NCBI RefSeq assembly: GCF_007991175.1
Contig: NZ_BJXV01000012.1
Span: 106,741 to 170,740, forward strand
DNA length: 64,000 nucleotides
Origin: Halovibrio variabilis
GTDB lineage: Bacteria > Pseudomonadota > Gammaproteobacteria > Pseudomonadales > Halomonadaceae
Direction: 5' to 3'
Shown here piece after piece: positions 8,115 through 19,379 of this stretch. Each line of letters opens with the position of its first letter. Position 1 is the first letter of the stretch. Position numbers and translations under genes: made by a program. The notes beneath the pieces are model-generated. The model was not told the origin of the DNA. It worked only from the letters and a program-made list of their open reading frames with translations, and ran no database searches.

Positions 8115-9641
8115 TCAGTTTGCTAATATCATCGCATCGAGATCCTGCGACAACGGGTCCAACACCCCAGACCAGCTTAAATAGGGCGTACCGCTACCCC
8201 CATTGACCATGACGCTAAACACCCCCCAGCGGCCTTGCGCGGTGCGGAAATAGCCCGCCGCGGCGCGTACTGAAAACGGCTGGTTCAGCGTGCCGGTTTT
8301 TAACATGACATTGTTTTGAAACGTGGAAGATCCCCGCCGGGTAAAACGCATCACGCCATTGGCAGGCGACTGGAAGGCCGCCACAAAACTCGGGAACAGC
8401 GCGCTTTGATGAAACATGTTTTCCAGCATCACGTTAACACCTCGAGCAGAGGTGCGGTTTTCAGTGGTGAGGCCACTACCGCTGTAGAGCGTTATCGGGC
8501 CGTGGCCGGGTAGGCTTTGGGCGTAGGCCTCAATGGCCTGACCCGCTTGGCGTAGCTGCGCCTGGGGCGTCTCAACCAGATTCAACGCCAGCACATCGGC
8601 CATGTAGTTATTGGAGTAGTTCATGATGCGCAGCAATAACTCCTGCAGCGGCTGGCTATCCACCGCCGCCAGGCGCTGGGCGTTGCTGGGCGGCCGAGAC
8701 GAGCTGACGCGCCACGGTTCGCGCACCTGAATGCCTGCTTGGTTGAGCATGCCCATCAAGACCTGCGCGGTTGTCTCGGCGGCATCGCCCGCACCGCGAT
8801 ACACATCACGGGCGCTGGCATTGGTGGAAATTTGCCCGGTTAAGCGCATCACATCGCCGCGCGCATCGGTGATGCGCTCAGCGCCGAGCTTTGTGCCGCT
8901 GTTAGCAGGGCGAGTCGCCACTTGGTTATCAATGGTAATTGTCGACGCCTGACTATCGCAAAGCCCTACCTGAGCAGGCGCCCCGGCTGTGCTGGCAGGC
9001 GCGACATTGACACACCAGCTACCAAAATTAACCCCTGCCGAGGAGAGCGGCGCGCTGTAGGCATTGGCAACCCGCGATAGCGCATCGCAGCGGTCGGTAG
9101 TGATGCAGTCCACCGGGCCAAAGCGCCATTGGCTTATCACCAACGCGCCGTCAACTTCACGCACCCCCGCCAGATGCAAACGCTGCACCAGTCGCCACAG
9201 GTTCTCAGTGGTCAGGCCCGGGTCACCGCCCCCCTCAAACACCAGGTCGCCGCGCAGCACGCCGTTATCGATACCGGCTGTGCTGACTAGCTGGCTGGTA
9301 AAACGGTGCTGGGGGCCAAAACGATCCAGTGCTGCCGCCGCTAAATACGCTTTTGTGACGGAGGCGGGCGACAGTTGGCGCTCCGGGGTAATGCTGCCTA
9401 ATAGCGCATTGGCACCCGAATCCGCATCCAAAAGGCGCGCCTCGGCGCTAATCGCAAAGCCTTGGTCCTGCAGCTGGCTTAACCGACTAAAATCGGCCCA
9501 CAGCGGGGAGCTGGCACACAGCGCCGCCGTGGCAACCCCGGCGGCCAGCGACCAGCGTCGCGCGCGCCTCACCATCAAACGCCCGGAAGCCAAACCATTC
9601 GCCAAACGAGAAGCGCGAAACAGAAGTGGGTAAAAACTCAT
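8115..9641 (-). CDS. dacB: D-alanyl-D-alanine carboxypeptidase/endopeptidase, PBP4 (S13) family
   Basis: 508 residues from the ATG at 9641. A signal or anchor segment lies at about 30-48, after an unusually long basic N-terminus. All three S13 catalytic blocks are present: SVTK (Ser94, Lys97), YSNNYMAD (the S-x-N motif) and LKTGTLNQ (the K-T-G motif) near the C-terminus. The enzyme cleaves D-Ala from peptidoglycan stem peptides and opens crosslinks in the periplasm. The SMR transporter gene ends 14 bp before this start, so they are probably co-transcribed. Confidence 0.9.
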   Translation of the reverse strand: MSFYPLLFRASRLANGLASGRLMVRRARRWSLAAGVATAALCASSPLWADFSRLSQLQDQGFAISAEARLLDADSGANALLGSITPERQLSPASVTKAYLAAAALDRFGPQHRFTSQLVSTAGIDNGVLRGDLVFEGGGDPGLTTENLWRLVQRLHLAGVREVDGALVISQWRFGPVDCITTDRCDALSRVANAYSAPLSSAGVNFGSWCVNVAPASTAGAPAQVGLCDSQASTITIDNQVATRPANSGTKLGAERITDARGDVMRLTGQISTNASARDVYRGAGDAAETTAQVLMGMLNQAGIQVREPWRVSSSRPPSNAQRLAAVDSQPLQELLLRIMNYSNNYMADVLALNLVETPQAQLRQAGQAIEAYAQSLPGHGPITLYSGSGLTTENRTSARGVNVMLENMFHQSALFPSFVAAFQSPANGVMRFTRRGSSTFQNNVMLKTGTLNQPFSVRAAAGYFRTAQGRWGVFSVMVNGGSGTPYLSWSGVLDPLSQDLDAMILAN

Positions 9642-9655
9642 TACGTTAACGTACC

Positions 9656-9985
9656 TCAATGCACATTCATTTTAGAAAACACTTGCAGCATCACCACGCC
9701 CGCCACTATTAAGCTAATACCGATAACCGCAGGCAAATCAGGTTTTTCGCCAAACACAAAAATGCCCACCAAGGTCACCAGCACAATGCCTAAACCCGCC
9801 CAAATCGCATAGGCGACACCCACCGGCAAAGTACGCAGTACCAAGCTGAGCAGGTAAAAGGCCAATCCATAGCCAACCACGACCACCACGCTGGGCAGCG
9901 GTCGGGTAAACCCCAGGGAGGCTTTTAACGCGCTCGTGGCGATCACTTCAGCCACAATCGCAAGCACCAAAAACACAAACGTCAT
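9656..9985 (-). CDS. Small multidrug resistance transporter, EmrE/Qac type
   Basis: 109 residues with four membrane helices. Glu13 in LAIVAEVIATSALK is the proton- and drug-coupling glutamate of the family, and GVAYAIWAGLGIV is the usual helix-3 block. The A-E-V-I-A-T start resembles EmrE/QacE more than SugE. It works as a dual-topology dimer exporting cationic compounds with proton antiport. In halophiles related proteins can also export quaternary ammonium osmolytes; that is inference here. Its ATG overlaps the stop of the TrmB-like gene by 4 bp (ATGA). Confidence 0.88.
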   Translation of the reverse strand: MTFVFLVLAIVAEVIATSALKASLGFTRPLPSVVVVVGYGLAFYLLSLVLRTLPVGVAYAIWAGLGIVLVTLVGIFVFGEKPDLPAVIGISLIVAGVVMLQVFSKMNVH

Positions 9986-10647
9986 GTCCTCTCCAAATCA
10001 ACGCATAAACGCCACAGCGGTTGGCCACTTTGCGCATACTTAGCCTCAAAGGGAGTCAAATAGTCGCCCTTAGGCGTAAACTCGCCCACCTTTGGCTGCT
10101 TGCCGGTCACCTGCGCCACCGCCAAGGCAAACTCTGCGACGTATATTGACCAGTTGGAGCGCAGCTCAAGACGCCCCCCGAGGGCCAACAGTGTGGGTAA
10201 AACAGCATGCCCATGCCAGCGCATTTTTAGGTGGCCCACCTTGGGGTAAGGGTTTGGATAAAGCAGGTAATGATACGCGGGCGCCCAGCCAGCCTGATAA
10301 GCCAAGCGCCAAAAGTCGATAAGATCAGCTCTTACCAGCAGCGCATTGCCCGGCAGCTCGCCGTGGTCACGCCCCAAGCGATCCTCACTGCGATCAACGC
10401 CAATCACCGCATGTGCCGGGAACTGCATCGCCAGTTGGCGCGTCGAAAGCCCTACCCCGCAGCCTGAATCAAGTATCAGCGGTGCCTGGCGGGCTTGGTA
10501 CCACTGCGCCGCCAGCGCAAAGTTATGCTGGGTGTGCTCGGCAATCGGCTTGCGCAGCGGATGCATTAGGGCGCGATTCACCCGGCGAGCCAAATCCTGA
10601 TGCGGACCCGGCTGATTCGAAATCACTGGTCGAGAATTATGCTGCAT
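9982..10647 (-). CDS. TrmB-like SAM-dependent methyltransferase
   Basis: 221 residues. The SAM-binding loop is LDSGCGVGLSTRQLA (about 60-74) followed by the acidic VIGVDRSEDRLGR. The block YLLYPNPYPKVGHLKMRWHG corresponds to the PDPWPKxRHxKRR block that defines TrmB, the tRNA guanine-46 N7-methyltransferase. The sequence departs from canonical TrmB (N-P instead of D-P, and a shortened recognition region), so this is probably a divergent member or a paralog rather than the main TrmB. It overlaps the downstream SMR gene by 4 bp. Confidence 0.8.
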   Translation of the reverse strand: MQHNSRPVISNQPGPHQDLARRVNRALMHPLRKPIAEHTQHNFALAAQWYQARQAPLILDSGCGVGLSTRQLAMQFPAHAVIGVDRSEDRLGRDHGELPGNALLVRADLIDFWRLAYQAGWAPAYHYLLYPNPYPKVGHLKMRWHGHAVLPTLLALGGRLELRSNWSIYVAEFALAVAQVTGKQPKVGEFTPKGDYLTPFEAKYAQSGQPLWRLCVDLERT

Positions 10648-10841
10648 GCCATCTCTCGGCTTAAAACGCTGATTCTATCAGTACCGAGCGCTTGCAGCAT
10701 GACGCCGTTGCACGGCCGGTGCTATGATCATGCTTGAAGAACCGATTAGTGTACTCATTAAGCGCATGGTGGCGGGCGAAATATGCCCATTCACCATGCC
10801 AATAATTGTTATCACCACCACCGCACCACGAGGAACCCGGC

Positions 10842-13240
<2,399 letters not shown>

Positions 13241-13263
13241 CCAATGCCATTGTTGAGTAAAAT

Positions 13264-13568
<305 letters not shown>

Positions 13569-13573
13569 GCCTA

Positions 13574-14878
13574 ATGCGAATTTGGGCCTTAGCCTGGCCA
13601 ATCATCCTTTCCAATATCACCGTCCCGCTGCTCGGGTTGGTGGATACTGCCGTGGTCGGCCACCTGCCCGATTCGCGCTATTTAGCTGGCGTTACCCTGG
13701 GAGCCACCCTGTTTAGCTTCCTGTACTGGGGCTTTGGCTTCTTGCGGATGGGTACCACGGGGCTAGTCGCCCAGGCCATGGGCCGCGACAGCGACACTGA
13801 TGTACGCAACCTGCTGGGGCAATCGCTGATCATGGCGCTGGTGATTGGCAGCCTGCTGATTGTGTTTGCCTCGCCACTCATTACCTTGGGCTTGTGGCTG
13901 TTAGATGGCAGCGAAATCGCCACTCACCTAGCCCACGAATACGCCCATATCCGCCTCTGGTCTGCACCCGCCGTACTTGCCAACTACGCCATTCTGGGCT
14001 GGTTTTTAGGCCAGCAGAATTCTCGCGTCACGCTAATGATTCTGCTGTTTACCAACAGCGTCAATATCGTGCTGGACTTATGGTTTGTGGTCGGGCTAGA
14101 CATGACCAGTAACGGCGTTGCCTGGGCCAGCGTGATCGCCGACTACAGCGCGCTGGTGTTTGGCAGCTACTTGGTACTGCGCCAGTTAGCAACGTTAGAG
14201 GGCCACTTTTTGCGCGAGCGTCTGCTGGCGACAGCGGCCTACACCGCCCTGTTTAACGTTAACGCCAACCTGTTTGTGCGCACCCTCGGCCTGCTGTTTG
14301 CCATGGCGTTCTTCACCGCCCAAGGTGCCCGCCAGGGCGACACAGTACTCGCCGCTAACGCCGTATTGCTGCAATTCATCATGTTGACCAGCTACGCCCT
14401 GGATGGCTTCGCCCATGCCGCGGAGTCGTTGATAGGACGTGCTTATGGACGCCAGGACTGGCGAGAATTTGCCGCTACGGTGCGCGCCGCCGCGCACTTT
14501 TCTTTCTGGACCGCGGGCGCCGCTGCGCTGTTATTTGCGTTAGGCGGCAATGCGCTGATTGCGCTGCTCACCGGCCTTGAAGAAGTCCGCGCAACGGCAG
14601 CGCAGTATTTGCCGTGGATGGTGGTCATGCCGCTGATCGCGGTATGGAGCTACCTGCTTGATGGGGTATTTATTGGCACTACCGCCGTGCGTGAAATGCG
14701 TAACAGTATCTTTATCGGCCTCGCTGTCTACCTGCCCGCATGGTGGCTTGCCCAGGGGCTTGGCAATCATGGGCTGTGGCTGGCGTTTACGCTGTTTATG
14801 CTGGTTCGCTCGGCGGTACTGATCAACTATTACCGTCTTAACTACTATCGCCTTCACTACCATCACCGCTACCGTTAA
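13574..14878 (+). CDS. dinF: MATE family efflux transporter, DinF-like
   Basis: 434 residues with about 12 hydrophobic segments in two repeated halves. The start RIWALAWPIILSNITVPLLG and the following VDTAVVGHL are typical of the DinF branch of MATE transporters, which export toxic organic cations using a Na+ or H+ gradient. It begins 5 bp after the ferredoxin stop with no clear ribosome site of its own, suggesting translational coupling. Substrate unknown. Confidence 0.88.
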   Translation: MRIWALAWPIILSNITVPLLGLVDTAVVGHLPDSRYLAGVTLGATLFSFLYWGFGFLRMGTTGLVAQAMGRDSDTDVRNLLGQSLIMALVIGSLLIVFASPLITLGLWLLDGSEIATHLAHEYAHIRLWSAPAVLANYAILGWFLGQQNSRVTLMILLFTNSVNIVLDLWFVVGLDMTSNGVAWASVIADYSALVFGSYLVLRQLATLEGHFLRERLLATAAYTALFNVNANLFVRTLGLLFAMAFFTAQGARQGDTVLAANAVLLQFIMLTSYALDGFAHAAESLIGRAYGRQDWREFAATVRAAAHFSFWTAGAAALLFALGGNALIALLTGLEEVRATAAQYLPWMVVMPLIAVWSYLLDGVFIGTTAVREMRNSIFIGLAVYLPAWWLAQGLGNHGLWLAFTLFMLVRSAVLINYYRLNYYRLHYHHRYR

Positions 14879-15042
14879 AACCCTGACGCTACAACCGGCG
14901 CTATTATCGTCATCTGCTAATATAAAACCTAGAAGGCAGCTTCAAGGTGAAAATTTCCACACTCCCCCGTATATTAGCCATACCATTGAAGTTCTGTAGG
15001 CACTTGCATAGCCACTAATAATTAATAACGAGAGGGCATTCC

Positions 15043-16353
15043 ATGCTTAAAATGATCTCAAAACCAGCGGTCAAGCTGGTGGAGCGCTATCTACCCGACC
15101 CGTATATTTTCGTTCTCCTGCTGACGTTAATTGCCTCGGTCGCCGCCATCGCTATTGAGCGCCAGTCACCGCTGGCGGTGCTGCGCTTCTGGGGCGATGG
15201 CTTCTGGGGCTTGTTGACGTTTTCAATGCAGATGCTATTGGTGCTGGTGACCGGCTTTATGCTGGCAAGCTCGCCGCCGGTAAAGCGCATATTGCAAAAA
15301 ATCGCCAGTACCGCTAAAACGCCCGGCGGCGCTATCATCCTCGTCACGCTGGTTTCCTTGGCCGCCAGCTGGATTAACTGGGGCTTTGGTCTGGTGGTCG
15401 GTGCGCTGTTTGCCAAAGAACTGGCCCGGCTGATCCGCGTTGACTACCGGCTACTGGTCGCCAGCGCCTACTCCGGCTTTGTGGTGTGGCACGGCGGCTT
15501 GGCGGGCTCAATACCACTGACCATCGCCACCGAAGGCCACTTTTCCGCCGACCAGATTGGCATAATCGGCACTGGCTCAACGATTTTCGCCTTTTTTAAC
15601 CTCGCTATCGTCGTCTGCCTGTTTATTTCCATCCCGTTGGTCAACCGCATGATGCTGCCGGATGAGAAAGATAGCGTCTACGTCGACCCTAAAGTGCTCG
15701 ACGACGCCCCCGAGTCGGCCGGGCGCATTTCCCGCCCGGCTGAGCGCCTTGAAAACAGCGTGTCCCTCGCCCTGCTCGTTGGGGTGCCCGGCCTGCTTTT
15801 CTTGCTCGATCACTTTTTGCTACGCGGCGGCGGCTTGAACCTCAACGTGGTTAACTTTATGTTTCTGTTCCTGGCCATTGTGCTGCACCGCACGCCGCGT
15901 AATTTGCTCAACAGCCTGAACGAAGCGATTAAAGGCGGCGCGGGGATCGTCATTCAGTTTCCATTTTATGCCGGCATTATGGCGATCATGGTTCAGTCTG
16001 GGCTGGCAGAAAGCCTGTCCGAGTCATTGGTCTCCTTTGCCACCGCAGACACACTGCCGTTCTGGTCGTTTATCAGTGCAGGGATTGTGAATCTCTTTGT
16101 GCCTTCCGGCGGTGGCCAGTGGGCCGTGCAGGCACCGGTGATGCTACCCGCCGCTGAGGCGCTGGGTGCCGATATTTCCCGTATCGCCATGGCGGTTGCC
16201 TGGGGCGATGCCTGGACTAACCTGCTGCAGCCTTTTTGGGCGTTACCGGTACTCGCCATTGCCGGGCTGAAGGCGAAAGACATTATGGGCTTTTGCCTCA
16301 TTCAACTGTTTATTACCGGCATTATCATCTCAATCGGTCTGACGTGGTTCTAA
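15043..16353 (+). CDS. atoE: Short-chain fatty acid transporter, AtoE family
   Basis: 436 residues with 10-12 membrane segments. The N-terminal block VKLVERYLPDPYIFVLLLT, and the later WINWGFGLVVGALFAKELAR and VPSGGGQWAVQAPVM, are hallmarks of the AtoE family. It imports acetoacetate or other short-chain fatty acids across the inner membrane. The gene has its own leader (about 160 bp), a GAGAGG ribosome site and a terminator at 16372-16398. No ato catabolic genes are adjacent, so the physiological substrate is inferred from the family only. Confidence 0.9.
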   Translation: MLKMISKPAVKLVERYLPDPYIFVLLLTLIASVAAIAIERQSPLAVLRFWGDGFWGLLTFSMQMLLVLVTGFMLASSPPVKRILQKIASTAKTPGGAIILVTLVSLAASWINWGFGLVVGALFAKELARLIRVDYRLLVASAYSGFVVWHGGLAGSIPLTIATEGHFSADQIGIIGTGSTIFAFFNLAIVVCLFISIPLVNRMMLPDEKDSVYVDPKVLDDAPESAGRISRPAERLENSVSLALLVGVPGLLFLLDHFLLRGGGLNLNVVNFMFLFLAIVLHRTPRNLLNSLNEAIKGGAGIVIQFPFYAGIMAIMVQSGLAESLSESLVSFATADTLPFWSFISAGIVNLFVPSGGGQWAVQAPVMLPAAEALGADISRIAMAVAWGDAWTNLLQPFWALPVLAIAGLKAKDIMGFCLIQLFITGIIISIGLTWF

Positions 16354-16371
16354 TCCCATTAGGCGCAGGTC

Positions 16372-16398
16372 GCCCACCCGGCTCTGGGTGGGCTTGTT
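16372..16398 (+). terminator. Terminator after atoE
   Basis: GCCCACCC / GGGTGGGC stem with a GGCTCT loop followed by TTGTT. The GC-rich stem plus short T-rich tail fits a rho-independent terminator. Confidence 0.65.
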
Positions 16399-16416
16399 AA
16401 GCACAAGGAGCAAACT

Positions 16417-16953
16417 ATGTCAGAAACTGGAATCGGCGCAAACACGGCCTTCCCAGGGCAACACGAACTTTCGATGACCGTGCTGATGACGCCCGACATG
16501 GCCAATTTCAGCGGCAAAGTGCACGGTGGTGCCATTCTTAAAAAACTTGATGAAGTCGCCTTTGCCTGTGCCAGTCGCTATTCAGGCCACTATGTGGTGA
16601 CATTATCAGTGGATCAGGTGCTGTTTAAACAGCCGATTCATGTCGGTGAACTGGTGACCTTTTTAGCCTGCGTCAACCACGTCGGCCACTCGTCAATGGA
16701 GATTGGCATCAAGGTCGTCGCTGAAGATATTCGCAATAAGCTGATACGCCACACCAATAGCTGTTACCTCACCATGGTCGCCGTGGACACTGACGGCAAA
16801 CCCGCCAGCGTACCGCCACTCACCTTGGCAACCCCCTTGCAAAAACTACGCTTTGAAAAGGCGGCGCTGCGTAAAAAGTTACGCAAACAAGCGGAAAGAG
16901 AAGAACTGATCACCCAGCAACAGCATCAGTCTCAAGCCCAATCGCCGACCTAG
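16417..16953 (+). CDS. Acyl-CoA thioesterase, hotdog fold (YciA/ACOT type)
   Basis: 178 residues. The family block FSGKVHGGAILKKLDEVAFA at about 30-49 carries the N/G-x-x-x-G-G-x-x-x-x-x-D arrangement of ACOT-type hotdog thioesterases, followed by VVTLSVDQVLFKQPIHVGE. It hydrolyses acyl-CoA to free acid and CoA. The last 30 residues are basic and Gln-rich (a low-complexity tail). GGAG lies about 8 bp before the ATG. It follows the fatty acid transporter gene in the same direction but beyond a terminator. Confidence 0.88.
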   Translation: MSETGIGANTAFPGQHELSMTVLMTPDMANFSGKVHGGAILKKLDEVAFACASRYSGHYVVTLSVDQVLFKQPIHVGELVTFLACVNHVGHSSMEIGIKVVAEDIRNKLIRHTNSCYLTMVAVDTDGKPASVPPLTLATPLQKLRFEKAALRKKLRKQAEREELITQQQHQSQAQSPT

Positions 16954-16977
16954 CATCACCCATCACAAGGAGTTCGC

Positions 16978-17982
16978 ATGCCTGCCAGGGAACGCTACCC
17001 GCACCTGCCGAAAGCGGTTGAATATACCCATATCGGCTGGGACTTTTTCATTCTGGCGGCAGTGGTCATTAACCTCGGCCTGCTACTGTTTGACTCCTTG
17101 TTCCTACTGGAACCAATTAATCAGGGCATCGACAACCTCGCCCCAGGGTTTCACGCCTTTTACGATGAGACGATTCATCGTCGCTTTATCACTATCGATT
17201 TAATGTTTGTGGGCATTTTTATCGCCGACGTATTGCTGGGCTGGTCAATCGCCATTGCAGAGCGGCGCTATCACCGCTGGTTCTTTTACCCGTTCGTGCA
17301 CTGGTATGACGTGCTGGGTTGTATTCCATTGTCGGGCTTTCGCCTGTTGCGTATTTTACGCGTGGTGTCGCTACTCAATCGCCTACAGCGACTCGGCCTT
17401 ATTGATGTGACGCACTGGCGTATCTATCAATTTGTGGCCAAGTACTATGACATCCTGCTCGAAGAGCTCTCCGACCGCATCGCACTCAGACTGTTAGGCA
17501 ATGTACAGGAGCAGATCCGCGCTAGCGACTCGCTCACCGAGCGGGTCATCGACCGTGTGATTATGCCGCGCAAGGCACAGCTGATTCATGAAATAGCCCA
17601 ACGTTTGGAAAATACCGTCGGCAAGGCCTACCAGCACAACCGTCAAGCCATCATGGCGGCGATCAGCGACTTAGTCAGCCGCACACTGCGCGAAAGCCCT
17701 GAGATTCAGCGCTTTAACCGCCTGCCCATGGGGCAACAGGCCACCAGTGCAATGGAAGCATCACTCAGCGGCGTTGCCCAGCGGCTAGTCGATGAACTGG
17801 TGCTCGGGATTCACTCTGAGGAGTTCAAGCAGCTGGTCGAGCGCACCGCCGACAGCGGGTTCGATACCTGGCTGACCGTTGACGAAGGCAGCAACCGGGT
17901 CACCGAGCAGGTGCTCTACGACATCCTCGAAATGCTCAAAGAGCAAGTTAGCCACCAGGGTTGGAAAGACCGTTATGAATAA
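16978..17982 (+). CDS. Voltage-sensor-like membrane protein without a pore domain
   Basis: 334 residues. Four N-terminal helices resemble an ion-channel voltage sensor: S1 about 23-44, S2 about 70-92 with Asp74 and Asp84, S3 about 104-118 with Asp111 in HWYDVLGCIPL, and an S4-like helix with Arg122, 125, 128, 135 and 138 at mostly three-residue spacing. No pore helices or selectivity filter follow; residues 150-334 are a soluble, charged helical domain. It may act as a voltage- or proton-related sensor, or a regulator. AAGGAG lies about 5 bp before the ATG. The LysE gene downstream overlaps its stop. Confidence 0.7.
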   Translation: MPARERYPHLPKAVEYTHIGWDFFILAAVVINLGLLLFDSLFLLEPINQGIDNLAPGFHAFYDETIHRRFITIDLMFVGIFIADVLLGWSIAIAERRYHRWFFYPFVHWYDVLGCIPLSGFRLLRILRVVSLLNRLQRLGLIDVTHWRIYQFVAKYYDILLEELSDRIALRLLGNVQEQIRASDSLTERVIDRVIMPRKAQLIHEIAQRLENTVGKAYQHNRQAIMAAISDLVSRTLRESPEIQRFNRLPMGQQATSAMEASLSGVAQRLVDELVLGIHSEEFKQLVERTADSGFDTWLTVDEGSNRVTEQVLYDILEMLKEQVSHQGWKDRYE

Positions 17983-18583
17983 TCAATGGGTGGTAATCCT
18001 GGGTCCGGCGGCGCTCTATATGATGTCGATGACGCTTACCCCTGGGCCGAACAACGTTATGCTCACCGCCTCTGGCGCTAACTTTGGTTTTCGGCGCACG
18101 CTACCACACATGTGGGGAATTTTAGGCGGCTGCTTTTTACTCTTTGCGGGCATAGCGCTGGGCTTGGGCGTTTTGTTTGAACGCTACCCGGCGATTCAAA
18201 CCGCGTTGCGCTGGGTAGGCAGCGCGTATCTGCTCTATTTGGCATGGAAAATTGCCAGCGCCCCGCCACCCAACCTTAACGCCCAAGCCCATAGCGTACC
18301 GTTTACGTTCTGGCAGGCAGCGGCGTTTCAGTTCGCCAATCCTAAAGCGTGGGTGATGGGGCTGGCGTTGATGGCGGGCTTTCTGCCCGAAAGCGGCCCG
18401 CCGATAGTCAACGCGCTAGTGCTGGCGGGCTTTGCTGAACTCGTGGGGCTACCGTGCATCGCTTTGTGGGCTGCCTTTGGCAGTGCAATTGGGCAGTGGA
18501 TCAAAAGCGACGGCGCATGGCGGGCATTCAATATCACCATGGGGGTATTGACCGCCGCCTGCGTCGTACTCATTTTAAGATGA
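17975..18583 (+). CDS. LysE/RhtB family amino acid exporter
   Basis: 202 residues from the ATG at 17975, which overlaps the end of the preceding gene by 8 bp; longer frames upstream only re-read that gene. The start MSMTLTPGPNNVMLTASGAN is the family signature (the TPGPN motif), and FQFANPKAWVMGLALMAGF is the second conserved block. Six membrane helices are expected. Such proteins export amino acids or analogues. The overlap with the voltage-sensor-like gene suggests translational coupling. Confidence 0.9.
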   Translation: MNNQWVVILGPAALYMMSMTLTPGPNNVMLTASGANFGFRRTLPHMWGILGGCFLLFAGIALGLGVLFERYPAIQTALRWVGSAYLLYLAWKIASAPPPNLNAQAHSVPFTFWQAAAFQFANPKAWVMGLALMAGFLPESGPPIVNALVLAGFAELVGLPCIALWAAFGSAIGQWIKSDGAWRAFNITMGVLTAACVVLILR

Positions 18584-18590
18584 CAAATCG

Positions 18591-18962
18591 CTAGCCGCAG
18601 CGTAGGTCTTCAATCATATCTTGATCATCAAGATGCACATTCAAACGATCCGGGCGGTGATCCATCGTGGCGGCTTCACCAGGGCGCAGCACACGCACTT
18701 GGCGGGCACCGCTATCGCTTTGCAGCTGCGACAGCTTGGCTTCATCGAAGGGTTCACCGATAGCGGATTGGATAGCGTCTAGATCACAGCTGGCAGCCTG
18801 CTCTTCACCAGGACCGTTTGGCGCTACCGTTGGCGGCGGTGGCGCTGCGTCTACGTCGTCGCCAGCGGGTGACATCGGCATTTGGGAGCTAACGCATGCT
18901 GTTAGCAGCATTGCACAAGTGCCAACTGCAGCGAGCTTAGCCAGAGTAATACGGGGTTTCAT
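18591..18962 (-). CDS. Lipoprotein with I78-family peptidase inhibitor domain
   Basis: 123 residues. A lipoprotein signal ends at LTAC (lipidated Cys23), followed by a Pro-rich linker. From Cys59 onwards the sequence matches the I78 inhibitor pattern: paired cysteines (Cys59 and Cys122), VRVLRPGEAATMDHRPDRLN, and a terminal CG. I78 proteins inhibit subtilisin-like and some other serine proteases, here probably in the periplasm or at the outer membrane. It converges with the LysE gene, whose stop is 7 bp away. The assignment rests on motif recall. Confidence 0.82.
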   Translation of the reverse strand: MKPRITLAKLAAVGTCAMLLTACVSSQMPMSPAGDDVDAAPPPPTVAPNGPGEEQAASCDLDAIQSAIGEPFDEAKLSQLQSDSGARQVRVLRPGEAATMDHRPDRLNVHLDDQDMIEDLRCG

Positions 18963-19006
18963 CCGTGAATCTCCAAATTGCAGGTTATAAAATACAGGTG
19001 CTACTC

Positions 19007-19040
19007 ATCACCGGGCCGGGCATTTGCCCGGCCCGGTGAT
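19007..19040. terminator. Perfect 16-bp GC-rich inverted repeat
   Basis: ATCACCGGGCCGGGCA at 19007-19022 is exactly mirrored at 19025-19040, separated by two bases. It lies downstream of the entericidin-like gene and upstream of the I78 lipoprotein gene, both on the minus strand. It has no T-run. The very stable hairpin could stop or attenuate read-through, or protect the short upstream mRNA. Confidence 0.55.
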
Positions 19041-19063
19041 GAACATTATCGTGCTAATGCAGC

Positions 19064-19195
19064 TTAACTGGCTGCCTCTTGGACGGCTTCACCGCCCTCT
19101 TGTACATCCTGGCCAGCGCCAGCGATGGTGTTGCAACCAGTTAGAACACCCGCCGTCATCAGCAGCATAAAACTCATGGCCAATAATTTTTTCAT
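19064..19195 (-). CDS. Entericidin-type small lipoprotein, 43 aa
   Basis: The ATG at 19195 has AAGGAG about 7 bp upstream. The product starts MKKLLAMSFMLLMTAGVLTG, with lipidated Cys21 followed by NTIAGAGQDVQEGGEAVQEA. The CNT-x-x-G-x-GxDxQ-x-x-G mature part is the entericidin A/B pattern. Entericidins are outer-membrane lipoproteins linked to stationary-phase or osmotic stress; EcnB-type proteins promote lysis and EcnA counters it. Only one copy is visible, so toxin versus antidote roles cannot be assigned. Confidence 0.85.
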   Translation of the reverse strand: MKKLLAMSFMLLMTAGVLTGCNTIAGAGQDVQEGGEAVQEAAS

Positions 19196-19379
19196 TTCCG
19201 TTCTCCTTAACGAGTCGTTCAACATCGGGAAACTCCACTGGCAACGTAATTTACCACTTGGGAGTTTTTTCAGGGTAACAGCGTTTCCAGCATTGCGCTT
19301 GCTTTCCCTACGCTACTTTGCAGCTGCTATGCTGAGAAAGCCCTGACAACTACCTACTCAGCCGTTTGGAGGCGATTAA

